The notes beneath the pieces were generated by a model. It did not search any database. It was not told the DNA's origin and saw only the letters and a program-made list of their open reading frames with translations. A DNA stretch of 64,000 bases from Ruminococcus sp. (lineage in GTDB: Bacteria > Bacillota > Clostridia > Oscillospirales > Ruminococcaceae), in the NCBI GenBank assembly GCA_016290875.1, contig JAEEVL010000003.1, positions 121,538 to 185,537 of the forward strand, given 5' to 3'. Both the position numbers and the translations under genes were made by a program. Positions 17,422-25,782 of the stretch are shown piece by piece (the first letter of the stretch is position 1; every line of letters starts with the position of its first letter).

Positions 17422-19683
17422 TCAGGAGGTTTTAGGCTTTCTTCCGCGCTTTGCAGGAGCTTTTTTCTCAGCCGGAGCAGCAGCAGCGGTCCTCTTCTTT
17501 GCAGTTGTAGCCTTTTCTGTTGTATTTTTAGCAGAAGTGCTCTTTGCCGCAGCAGCCTTTGTTCTGCGCTTCGGAGCGGCATGCTTCTTGGTTTCAGCCT
17601 TTTCGCGGTTCTGTTTCAGAACGTCCTGGCGTGCCTTTTTATCCTCAAGTCTGCGGTATGCTTCTTCATAGAGGAATTCCTGGGAGTTGAAGCGCTCATC
17701 GTCCTCGCGGCGACAGGCAATATGGCTGTAAGTGCCGTCATTATGCAGGATACGAGCCTTTACGTTGTCTTTCAGTAGCGCACGGAATATCTCACGTACA
17801 CGCTTTCTGATACGCTCATCTTCAATGGGTGTGGCAACTTCTACTCGGCGTATTGTATTTCTCGACATATAATCGGCTGAACCGATGTATATCTTCTGAG
17901 ACTTGCCGTCCTCACCAAATATGAAGATACGGCTGTGTTCGAGGAAGCGTCCTACGATGCTTCTTACGGTTATATTATCGGTATAGCCCTCTACTCCGGG
18001 GATAAGACAACATATGCCTCTTACCACGAGCTGAACCTTTACGCCTGCCTGTGACGCTTCAACGAGCTTGTTGACGATGACCTTATCGCACAAAGCGTTT
18101 ACCTTTGCGGCGATATAGCCGTTTCCGCCGTTTTTAGCAATCTCGATCTGCTCGTCCATCATTTCAAGAACCTGCGGGCGGAGTGCAAGCGGTGATATGA
18201 GGAGCTTTTTCGGATCCTCAACAAAAGTACCGCTGCTGAGTGCAGTGAATACTCTCTCAGCATCCTCAGCTATCGTCTTATCAGCTGTGAGAAGCATGAG
18301 ATCGGTGTATATAGCGGAGGTCTTCTCGTTGTAGTTTCCGGTGCCGACCTGTGTTACATACTCATATCCGCCGCCCTGAGCTTTTCTGGCGATAAGGAGA
18401 AGCTTTGAATGAGCCTTATAGTCGTTAGGTCCGTAAATAACTCTTACACCGGCTTTCTGAAGGTGTTTTGACCATTCGATATTGTTTGCCTCATCAAAAC
18501 GAGCACGGAGCTCTATCATAACGAGAACGTCCTTGCCCTGTTCTGCGGCAGTACACAGCGCATCAATGACCTTGCTGTTGCGTGCGAGACGGTACAGGGT
18601 TATCTTTATTGAAACGACCTTTGGATCGTTTGCAGCTTCCTGGAGAAGTCTTATGAACGAGAGGTTCATAGACTCATAGGGATATGTCAGGAGCATATCC
18701 TTTGCCTTTATCTGAGCAAATACAGGCTTTGTATCCGACAGAGCCGCTGGCTTTCTCGGTGAACGCTGAACAAAGTGGAGTTTCTCATTGTCGTCGAGAT
18801 CCTGGAGCTGATAGAGATACGACAGGTCAAGTGGTATGCGTGATATGAACACGCGGGAATTCTTCAGCTTGAGCTTTTTGCAGAGGTAGTCGAGAGCTTC
18901 GCGTGAGAACTCATCCGAGATCTCAAGTCTTACCGGAGCGAGCTTGCTGCGCTTTGCGACCATCTCTTCCATTCTGTCGCGGAAATCAGGCTCTTTGCCT
19001 GATACCATTATATCCGCGTTCCTTGTAACTCTGATAAGGGCGTGGTCAAGTATCTTATATGTCTTGAACATAAGATGAGCAAACCTGAGAACGAGCTCTT
19101 CCTCGAGTATAAAGCGCTTTCCGCCGTTACCGAGAGGGACAATGCGCTCGCAGTTGTCATAGTTCACGGGAATTACGCCGATAGCAACGCCTTTCTTTGA
19201 ACCGAGCTGTACTGCCGCATATATCTCCTTGTTCTTAAGAAACGGGAAAGACAGAGCATCATTCACTACGATGCCGGAAATAAATGGCTTTATCTCATAC
19301 TTGAAGTAGAGCTCAAGAAAATTCTGCTCCTCTGCAGTTGCATCCTCGAATCTTACGTGCTCAAAGCCGTATGCAGAGAGTTCACGCATAGTCTTGCGGT
19401 AAGCATCCTCAACCGACGGCTGCATACGTCTTACAGAGGTAAATATTGCATCAAGCTGCTGGGCAGGTGTCATATTTGCATAGGAGTCGGTCTTATTAGG
19501 TTTAGACTTTGCTTTATCCGTTAGCGAGCCGACTCTGACCATAAAGAATTCATCAAGATTGCTCTGATATATAGCTGAAAAAGAAAGACGTTCCAGGAGA
19601 GGATTCTCCGGAGCGACAGCTTCTTCGAGCACGCGCTTGTTGAATTTGAGCCAGGAAAGCTCACGATTTTCAAGATATTCCAT
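17422..19683 (-). CDS. ppk: Polyphosphate kinase 1 with Lys/Ala-rich histone-like tail
   Basis: About 753 residues. The N-terminal blocks YLENRELSWLKFNKRVLEEA and IYQSNLDEFFMVRVG are diagnostic of PPK1, which polymerises ATP gamma-phosphate into polyphosphate. The phosphorylated histidine lies in YKAHSKLLLIAR, and the second conserved histidine in LEHSRIFIFGED. Unlike ordinary PPK1, the protein ends in about 65 residues composed almost wholly of K, A, T, R and E, finishing APAKRGRKPKTS, which resembles histone H1 tails and an AT-hook core (RGRKP). The tail could bind DNA or polyphosphate. The ATG at 19683 is preferred over 19695 because GGAG overlaps the latter. Downstream lies pssA; upstream a kinase-like gene. 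Confidence 0.93.
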   Translation of the reverse strand: MEYLENRELSWLKFNKRVLEEAVAPENPLLERLSFSAIYQSNLDEFFMVRVGSLTDKAKSKPNKTDSYANMTPAQQLDAIFTSVRRMQPSVEDAYRKTMRELSAYGFEHVRFEDATAEEQNFLELYFKYEIKPFISGIVVNDALSFPFLKNKEIYAAVQLGSKKGVAIGVIPVNYDNCERIVPLGNGGKRFILEEELVLRFAHLMFKTYKILDHALIRVTRNADIMVSGKEPDFRDRMEEMVAKRSKLAPVRLEISDEFSREALDYLCKKLKLKNSRVFISRIPLDLSYLYQLQDLDDNEKLHFVQRSPRKPAALSDTKPVFAQIKAKDMLLTYPYESMNLSFIRLLQEAANDPKVVSIKITLYRLARNSKVIDALCTAAEQGKDVLVMIELRARFDEANNIEWSKHLQKAGVRVIYGPNDYKAHSKLLLIARKAQGGGYEYVTQVGTGNYNEKTSAIYTDLMLLTADKTIAEDAERVFTALSSGTFVEDPKKLLISPLALRPQVLEMMDEQIEIAKNGGNGYIAAKVNALCDKVIVNKLVEASQAGVKVQLVVRGICCLIPGVEGYTDNITVRSIVGRFLEHSRIFIFGEDGKSQKIYIGSADYMSRNTIRRVEVATPIEDERIRKRVREIFRALLKDNVKARILHNDGTYSHIACRREDDERFNSQEFLYEEAYRRLEDKKARQDVLKQNREKAETKKHAAPKRRTKAAAAKSTSAKNTTEKATTAKKRTAAAAPAEKKAPAKRGRKPKTS

Positions 19684-19720
19684 ACTTTTCTCCATTCTTT
19701 GGCGTATCTACGGCTGGATA

Positions 19721-20641
19721 CTAATATTTGAACTGGCTGTTTCCGATGAATTCACAGATCAGCGAATCAGGAGTAACGAGCTTGCTGCTGAGCGGTTCGA
19801 GTGCTTCAAGCACTTTTGTAACGTCCTCAAGCTCGGGTACATCGTTCATTTCTTTGAGCTGAGCGAGCAGAGTATTGCGGTAGGCACTGAGCTCATATGA
19901 GAAAAAGGTATCTATATCGTAATCAGAACGATGCTTGTAGGGCATTATGTACTTATTCTCGCCGGCTTCAACACTGTCAAACATATTCATAGTCTCGCGC
20001 AGAGAGCGCTGACGGAACTTCTTGTCTCTTATCATACGGCGCATAAGTCTGACCTTTGACGGATGGAGAAGAATATCCCCGCAGGTGACTCTTGTACGGA
20101 CGCTGACATATATTTTGCATATCTTGCTGTCCGGAACAGTTATAACAGCCGGATTAAGAGCGTGTATGCCCTCGAAAATAACGAGTTCTCCCTCATGGCG
20201 GACAAATCGTCTGCCCTTGGGTTCTCTTGATGATGTCTTGAAGTTATACTTCGGTATCTCTATCTCCTCACAGAGGCTTATAGCCTCGATCTGCTCATTG
20301 AGGAGCTTGTTGTCCACTCTTGCAGGTGACTCAAGATCTACCTGTCCGAGAGCGGCAAGGCGTTTCTCTTCTTCCGACAGAGGACAGAAATAGTTGTCCA
20401 TAGACATCGTATGTGTCTCGTGTCCCATTTCGTCGAGTATTTTTTCAAGCATGAGAGCGGTAGTGGTCTTGCCCGAGCCTGACGGTCCGGAAAGCAGTAT
20501 TACAGGCTTTTCGTTGCGGTTCTGAACTATTTCATCAGCGATCTTTTTAAGTTTATATAAATAGTCTTCATTGACAGCTTTTACGTAAGCAGACGGATCT
20601 GAGCATATCCCCTCGTTGATCCTTGTAACTTCTATGTTCAT
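19721..20641 (-). CDS. P-loop phosphotransferase, uridine kinase-like
   Basis: About 306 residues. The Walker A motif GPSGSGKTTTALMLEKIL lies near residue 50, followed by SMDNYFCPLSEEE and a FEGIHALNP strand equal to the uridine kinase/phosphoribulokinase active-site region (DxDxFY then EGI). The family phosphorylates nucleosides or related small molecules with ATP; the short N-terminal extension resembles that of proteins joining a TGS-like domain to the kinase, but that domain is missing here. AGGAG upstream sets the ATG at 20641 although the frame extends 14 codons further. It precedes ppk by 37 bp and probably shares its transcript. Substrate unknown. Confidence 0.78.
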   Translation of the reverse strand: MNIEVTRINEGICSDPSAYVKAVNEDYLYKLKKIADEIVQNRNEKPVILLSGPSGSGKTTTALMLEKILDEMGHETHTMSMDNYFCPLSEEEKRLAALGQVDLESPARVDNKLLNEQIEAISLCEEIEIPKYNFKTSSREPKGRRFVRHEGELVIFEGIHALNPAVITVPDSKICKIYVSVRTRVTCGDILLHPSKVRLMRRMIRDKKFRQRSLRETMNMFDSVEAGENKYIMPYKHRSDYDIDTFFSYELSAYRNTLLAQLKEMNDVPELEDVTKVLEALEPLSSKLVTPDSLICEFIGNSQFKY

Positions 20642-20745
20642 AGAGATCTCCTTTTGGTATGTTATTAAATAATTATACCACATTTACGCATTATTATCAA
20701 TCCGCATTTTGTTGAAATTACACACATTTTTTTATGCACAATTCA

Positions 20746-21864
20746 TCAAGTTATCAATAATGCCGCCGGAAGAAGTAACGCAAGCATAGCAACACTTGCA
20801 AGTGTGAACGTGAGCATATATCTTCCGGGACGAGCGCCTTCACTTTTACGGTATATCTGGAATGAGATAAGGCTCGCAAGCGAAGCTATCATAGTTCCGA
20901 GACCGCCGATGTCAACGCCGATGAGAAGAGCTTTTCCGTTGTCAGTGAAGCCTGCGAGCATAACTGCCGCCGGTACGTTGCTTATCACCTGTGAAAGTCC
21001 GACGGATACGAGTATTTCACGGCCGGAGAGTATGTCCCTGAAGAAGTCATTCACTGCACCGATACGGGCAATATTTCCGACAAATACAAAGAAGCAGACG
21101 AATGTAGCAAGAAGAGCGTAATCCACCTTTTTCAGTACAGTTAGATCGCATATCAAAGCCGCCAGAACAGCTGCGGCAAGGCATAAATAGTCCGGAATTA
21201 TCCTCAGCACAGAGCACAGGCAGACTGCAAACAGCAGAGTGTACACAGCGCATTTTCCTGCAGCTATCCCGTCTCCGCTGTCTGCCGGAGCCTCACACCG
21301 ATTTTTCGGCAGAAGAAAAGACATTCCTATAAGACAAACTAAGCTGATAGCACCGAAAGGCAGGGTAGTCTTAACAAAATCAAGTGCAGTCAGACTGTAT
21401 TCGTCATACAGGAAAAGGTTCTGCGGATTTCCGATAGGAGTCATCATACTTCCCAGATTAGCAGCCGCAGTTTCAAGGACTATGACCAGTATACGGCTCT
21501 TTTCGTCATCAGTGCCTTTGAATATCAGCAAGGTGAGCGGCACGAATGCCAGCAGTGCAACGTCGTTCGTCACTAGCATAGATGCAAAAAAGCAGACGAG
21601 TATAAAAACTCGTCCAAGTGCTCGGACATTCCCGGCTTTTTTGAGTATAAAGCGTGTAGCTGCATCAAAAACCCCCACGCTCCTCAGTCCGGCAACGGCT
21701 GTCATCAGAGCAAAAAGCTGTATCAGTACAGTCCTGCTGCAATACCCCTTGTACCCGTTGTCAGGCGGTACAGCAAACATAGTTGCTGCAGCCGCTAAAA
21801 AAGATATCGCCAGTACAGGCTGCGAACGGAAAAAAGCAGATGCTTTTCCGACTATTTTCTTCAT
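20746..21864 (-). CDS. Anion permease, ArsB/SLC13 (ion transporter) superfamily
   Basis: A 372-residue polytopic membrane protein with about ten hydrophobic helices. The pattern FASMLVTNDVALLAFVPLTL and NLGSMMTPIGNPQNLFLY is typical of ArsB/CitM-type transporters, where the TPIGNPQNL hairpin helps form the substrate site; a second half carries LSQVISNVPAAVMLAGF. Candidate substrates are di/tricarboxylates, sulfate or arsenite; none can be chosen from sequence. It is slightly shorter than the usual 420-450 residues. The start has AAGGAG nearby. It follows guaD by 17 bp on the same strand, so the two are probably co-transcribed. Confidence 0.82.
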   Translation of the reverse strand: MKKIVGKASAFFRSQPVLAISFLAAAATMFAVPPDNGYKGYCSRTVLIQLFALMTAVAGLRSVGVFDAATRFILKKAGNVRALGRVFILVCFFASMLVTNDVALLAFVPLTLLIFKGTDDEKSRILVIVLETAAANLGSMMTPIGNPQNLFLYDEYSLTALDFVKTTLPFGAISLVCLIGMSFLLPKNRCEAPADSGDGIAAGKCAVYTLLFAVCLCSVLRIIPDYLCLAAAVLAALICDLTVLKKVDYALLATFVCFFVFVGNIARIGAVNDFFRDILSGREILVSVGLSQVISNVPAAVMLAGFTDNGKALLIGVDIGGLGTMIASLASLISFQIYRKSEGARPGRYMLTFTLASVAMLALLLPAALLIT

Positions 21865-21881
21865 TTATGCAAATCTCCTTA

Positions 21882-22343
21882 TCAGTATCTTTTCTGTTCC
21901 GGATCAGAACTGTAATCCTCAAACAGTTCAAGGCAGGCTTCTCTGCCTAATTCTGACATCTCGAGTATTTCACCTTCACCGTCAAGGTATTTATAGAAAA
22001 CATCGTCTCTGAAACCTATTTTGTCCGTGTCCTGTCTGCCGCAGCCATAATACACACGCTTGATATTTGCCCATAATATGCCGCCAAGGCACATCGGACA
22101 GGGTTCGGCTGTCGTATACAGCTCACAGCCCGAAAGGTCTTCTGTGCCGAGTTTTGCACAAGCATCACGGATAGCTTCCATTTCGCCGTGACAGGTCGGA
22201 TCATGCTTCAGGAGCACGCGGTTATGCCCTCTCCCGACTATCCTGCGGTTCTTTACGATGACGCAGCCAAAAGGTCCTCCATGACCTGAATGTATGCCCT
22301 CATAAGCTTCTTTTACAGCTTCGTCCATATATTTAATATCCAT
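21882..22343 (-). CDS. guaD: Guanine deaminase, cytidine-deaminase fold
   Basis: A 153-residue zinc deaminase. Zinc and proton-shuttle motifs are CHGEMEAIRDAC (usually HAE; here HGE) and TTAEPCPMCLGGILWANI. GGPFGCVIVK and a conserved GFRDDVFYKYLDG region match the small guanine deaminases of Bacillus (about 156 residues), which convert guanine to xanthine. The HGE for HAE change is conservative around the catalytic glutamate. GAGGAG precedes the ATG. It lies upstream of an anion permease; no purine transporter adjoins. A tRNA adenosine deaminase is a less likely alternative because the C-terminal region fits GuaD. Confidence 0.85.
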   Translation of the reverse strand: MDIKYMDEAVKEAYEGIHSGHGGPFGCVIVKNRRIVGRGHNRVLLKHDPTCHGEMEAIRDACAKLGTEDLSGCELYTTAEPCPMCLGGILWANIKRVYYGCGRQDTDKIGFRDDVFYKYLDGEGEILEMSELGREACLELFEDYSSDPEQKRY

Positions 22344-22508
22344 GATAATGCTCCTCTAAATATCAGATAATAGTTAGCATAACATTATAATTATACCATT
22401 TTATGGTAAAAAAATCAATACAGCACTTTAAACAGCAATCATTATGCCAATTATGATAGACAACTTACAATCGTCATTGTTATTTTTTACAAATAAAAAA
22501 AAGAGTGC

Positions 22509-22537
22509 TTGACATCCTGATAAATAAAGAGTAGAAT
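22509..22537 (+). promoter_or_regulatory. Promoter of the sugar-binding lipoprotein gene
   Basis: TTGACA (22509-22514), 17-bp spacer, TAGAAT (22532-22537); leader of about 55 bases before the ATG with AGGAGG. Confidence 0.83.
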
Positions 22538-22599
22538 ATTTAGATATAGGAAGACACTTTTTAATAGGCAAAAAAGTAACATCTTAAGGAGGATGAAAA

Positions 22600-23778
22600 A
22601 TGAAAAGATTTTTTGCTGCCCTCACTACTGCAGCCCTCGCTGCAACACTTACTTCTTGTGGAAGTTCATCAAGTAAAAAAGACGGAGACGATCCCACAGG
22701 CAAAACAATAGGTGTCTCTCTCCCTAACGAAAACCTCGACCGCTGGAACAGCGACGGTCAGTTCCTTAAGGAAAAATTTGAAGAAGCCGGCTACAAGGTT
22801 GTTCTCAAGTACGCTTCAGGCGATGTGACACGTCAGAACAACGATCTCGTAAGCATGATAACAGACAAGGTTGACCTTCTGCTCGTCGCAGCAGTTGACG
22901 GTCAGGCACTTGCAAACACTCTCGATTCAGCTAAGGAAGCTGATATCCCGATAGTAGCTTACGACCGACTTATTAACGACACCGATGCGATTACATATTA
23001 TGTTTCTTTTGATAATTACGGCGTAGGAAAGCTTCAGGCAAACTTCATAAAGGATCAGCTCAAGCTCGACAGTGCTGATAAGCCATGCACTATCGAATTT
23101 GTTTCAGGTGATTCCTTAGATCCGAATGCTAAGTTCTTCTTTGACGGCGCATATTCCACACTTGCTTCATATATCGACAGCGGAAAGCTCAATGTTCTCT
23201 CTGACAGAAAAACTTTTGAGCTCACAGCTACAAAGGACTGGTTATCTGATAACGCCAAGGCCGATATGAAGAAATTATTAGACGCTAATTACCCTTCAGG
23301 CACTACACTTGATGCTGTACTCTGTGCAAACGATTCAACAGCTCTTGGTGTAACACAGGCTCTCGACGAAAACTACAAGGGAAGCAACGTTCCGATCATC
23401 ACCGGTCAGGACGGAGATGATGCAAACCTCAAGAATATCATCGACGGCAAGCAGGCAATGACTGTTTACAAGAACCTTCACGATGAAGCTTCAGTAACAT
23501 TTGAAGTATGCAAGACTATCCTTTCAGGTAAAACTCCTGCTGCTGCACTTGCTTCTGAACTCCCCTATGAGGTTGCTTTCGATTCAGAGACATACAATAA
23601 CGGCGTTAAGTACGTTCAGTCTTATATCCTTACTCCTTACGTTATCACTAAGGACAATATGCAGCTCCTCGTAAACACAGGAATGTTCAGATGGGATAGC
23701 AGCCAGAAGTACGTTGAATCCATAACAGGCACAAACGCGGCTTCTGCAACTGAAACAGCTTCAGAAGCAAATTCCTGA
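22600..23778 (+). CDS. Sugar ABC transporter substrate-binding lipoprotein (ChvE/XylF type)
   Basis: A 392-residue lipoprotein; the leader ends LTSCG. The mature protein has the periplasmic-binding type 1 fold: TIGVSLPNENLDRWNSDGQF, LLLVAAVDGQALANTLDSA, DIPIVAYDRLIN, LCANDSTALGVTQAL and IITGQDGDDANL. This matches the multiple-sugar/xylose-binding group. The mature region ends in a short Ala/Ser/Thr tail. A notable point is its isolation: no ATPase or permease gene adjoins on either side, and it has its own promoter and terminator. It may serve a transporter encoded elsewhere or act as a sensor. Substrate not determinable. Confidence 0.88.
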   Translation: MKRFFAALTTAALAATLTSCGSSSSKKDGDDPTGKTIGVSLPNENLDRWNSDGQFLKEKFEEAGYKVVLKYASGDVTRQNNDLVSMITDKVDLLLVAAVDGQALANTLDSAKEADIPIVAYDRLINDTDAITYYVSFDNYGVGKLQANFIKDQLKLDSADKPCTIEFVSGDSLDPNAKFFFDGAYSTLASYIDSGKLNVLSDRKTFELTATKDWLSDNAKADMKKLLDANYPSGTTLDAVLCANDSTALGVTQALDENYKGSNVPIITGQDGDDANLKNIIDGKQAMTVYKNLHDEASVTFEVCKTILSGKTPAAALASELPYEVAFDSETYNNGVKYVQSYILTPYVITKDNMQLLVNTGMFRWDSSQKYVESITGTNAASATETASEANS

Positions 23779-23800
23779 TATAGTACGGAATAACTGATAA

Positions 23801-23832
23801 AAAAGGACTTTCACAATGAAAGTCCTTTTTTG
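23801..23832 (+). terminator. Terminator after the sugar-binding protein gene
   Basis: AAAAGGACTTTCA / TGAAAGTCCTTTTTT hairpin about 20 bp after the stop; A-run and T-run flanks make it bidirectional. Confidence 0.9.
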
Positions 23833-23948
23833 TTTGATTCCCTCCTGAATGACTTTAAAAGAATTTTTTGTACCGGTTGTGATATTCCGGAAGCGCCAGG
23901 CGTTTATATTACAGAAGCGCTTCAATACAAGCGAAAGGAGACAGAGCA

Positions 23949-24431
23949 TTGAACGACGCAGAAATGGAGCAGATATACGACAAATACAGCGGCACTGTAT
24001 ACCGCGCAGCATTCGCATACTGCAAAAATTCCGCCGATGCTGAGGATATAACACAGGAAACGTTCATCAAACGCTTTCAGAGCAGTACAGCGTTCAGCGA
24101 TGAAAAAGCAGAAAAAGCGTGGCTTCTGAAAGTAGCCGCAAATAAATGCAGAGATATGTTCCGTTCGCCGCGTTACAGGTTTATGTACCATTCCGTACCG
24201 CTCGATGAAGCGGGACTGATATATGAGACACCGGAAGAGAGTGCTGTGTTCCGTGCTGTTATGGAACTTCCGCCTAAGTACAGGATTGCGGTCCATCTGT
24301 ACTACTATGAAGGCTACTCAGCTGCGGAGACCGCTAAAATAACCGGAAGAAGTGAAACAGCCGTACAGACACAGCTATACCGCGCACGAAAAATGCTGAA
24401 AAAAGCATTAGGAGAGGAGATGTGCTTATGA
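23949..24431 (+). CDS. ECF-type RNA polymerase sigma factor
   Basis: A 160-residue sigma-70 family protein with only regions 2 and 4. Region 2: YDKYSGTVYRAAFAYCKNSADAEDITQETFIKR; region 4: LPPKYRIAVHLYYYEGYSAAETAKITGRSETAVQTQLYRARKMLKK. The start is TTG at 23949 behind AAGGAG. The stop overlaps the next gene's ATG (ATGA), and that gene encodes a membrane protein of anti-sigma type, so the pair is a sigma/anti-sigma unit, probably answering envelope signals. No promoter was clear upstream; the pair may be self-regulated. Confidence 0.9.
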   Translation: MNDAEMEQIYDKYSGTVYRAAFAYCKNSADAEDITQETFIKRFQSSTAFSDEKAEKAWLLKVAANKCRDMFRSPRYRFMYHSVPLDEAGLIYETPEESAVFRAVMELPPKYRIAVHLYYYEGYSAAETAKITGRSETAVQTQLYRARKMLKKALGEEMCL

Positions 24432-25621
24432 ATATGAGAGATTATGAAAAGGTCGTAGACCGCCTTCAGCCGAGTGAGGCTTGCAAGGAAAAAGCATTGA
24501 ATACCGCCAGCGAAAGCAACAGAAAAAACATCAGATACAGACCTGCCAAACGCCGTATCATAGCAATATCAGCAGCTTTAGCCGCTGCCTGTGGTTGTAC
24601 GGTCGCCGCTGCCGCTGCAAACAGGAGCTCCTTCTACAAGCTCACCAACAAACACGAAAGGACCGTCACCTACGCCAGCGGCAATACCGGTCCGATCGAC
24701 AAGTTCGACCGCAACGACTATGAGCAGATAGCCCCCCACGCAGTGCAGTTCGATGAGGTCAAATCAGCCTCCAACAACTATTTCAATGTGGAGCTCGACA
24801 GCGCCTATTTTGACGGAACAGAGCTTATTTTCGGATTCAACGGTGAAATAGCCGGCGGCAATGCTGAAAACCTCAAGCTGCTCAATTTCACGGCAGAGAT
24901 AGATATTAACGGCGAACTGATAAAAAACCCGGCTGCTAATACTTACCCTGAAAACCTGAGCTGGGCCGGTTCATTCGTCATCGACGAAGGAGCAGAAAAC
25001 AGCTTTACCGGAAGTATGACCTGTGTTCTGCCGCCAGAAGCGCGTTTCGACAATGAGGCAGAGGTGACAGTAAAATTCCAGAATATATGGGCAAATGAAA
25101 AATTACACTATGATTATGAGCTTAAACATGATGTAGCTTATCAGGTTATGCCGCTGAAGCAGGAAAACTTCCTCACGCTCAGCGCAAATATTACAGCTGA
25201 TACAAGCCTTGTGAAGCAGATAAACAAGACCGTTGAAAAAGACGGCTTCTCACTCACGATATACAGCATATCGCCGGCTATGATGCTCGTTAATACAGAA
25301 TACCCAGAGTCCTACGACATAGCAATGAACGAAGAGATCGAGAACGGCACTTCCGATGGAAAATGTCACGCAGTTCATCCGTTAGCTATGCTCTTCGACG
25401 AGAACGACAAGCCGATACAGTCGCTCACTATGGATCCTGTTGATATGGGCGACGGTAAGCTCGCAACAGCTTGTATCCCGACCGACTCAAAGAAGATAAC
25501 AGTCAAGTTCTGCGATAAGAACTGCACATCTAATGAGAAAGGTTCAGTTGAGTGGGACGATATGATGTACGGACATTACAGCTTCGGATATATCACAGAA
25601 CTCACCCTCGACCTTGAATAG
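24428..25621 (+). CDS. DUF4179-type membrane protein, probable anti-sigma factor
   Basis: About 397 residues. A short cytoplasmic N-terminus is followed by one TM helix (RRIIAISAALAAACGCTVAAAA, around residues 40-63), then a large extracytoplasmic domain rich in beta-strand patterns. Such proteins in Clostridia directly follow ECF sigma genes and are thought to hold the sigma factor at the membrane until a signal arrives. The ATG at 24428 overlaps the sigma stop codon and has GAGGAG eight bases upstream; a GTG at 24422 in frame is less likely. A terminator follows. What releases the sigma factor is not visible. Confidence 0.75.
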   Translation: MNMRDYEKVVDRLQPSEACKEKALNTASESNRKNIRYRPAKRRIIAISAALAAACGCTVAAAAANRSSFYKLTNKHERTVTYASGNTGPIDKFDRNDYEQIAPHAVQFDEVKSASNNYFNVELDSAYFDGTELIFGFNGEIAGGNAENLKLLNFTAEIDINGELIKNPAANTYPENLSWAGSFVIDEGAENSFTGSMTCVLPPEARFDNEAEVTVKFQNIWANEKLHYDYELKHDVAYQVMPLKQENFLTLSANITADTSLVKQINKTVEKDGFSLTIYSISPAMMLVNTEYPESYDIAMNEEIENGTSDGKCHAVHPLAMLFDENDKPIQSLTMDPVDMGDGKLATACIPTDSKKITVKFCDKNCTSNEKGSVEWDDMMYGHYSFGYITELTLDLE

Positions 25622-25627
25622 CGCATA

Positions 25628-25666
25628 AAACCGTCCGCAGACTCAGCTCACGGACGGTTTGTATTT
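25628..25666 (+). terminator. Terminator after the sigma/anti-sigma operon
   Basis: AAACCGTCCG / CGGACGGTTT stem with a 13-base loop followed by a T-rich tract. Confidence 0.85.
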
Positions 25667-25782
25667 TATTCAAAATAAATATCATATTAATTAAACGTTT
25701 ACAAAAAATTAACAAATCGAGTGTGACATATGGTGTATAATAAGCGATAGTATATATGGAACAAAGATTTGGAGGCTTTATA

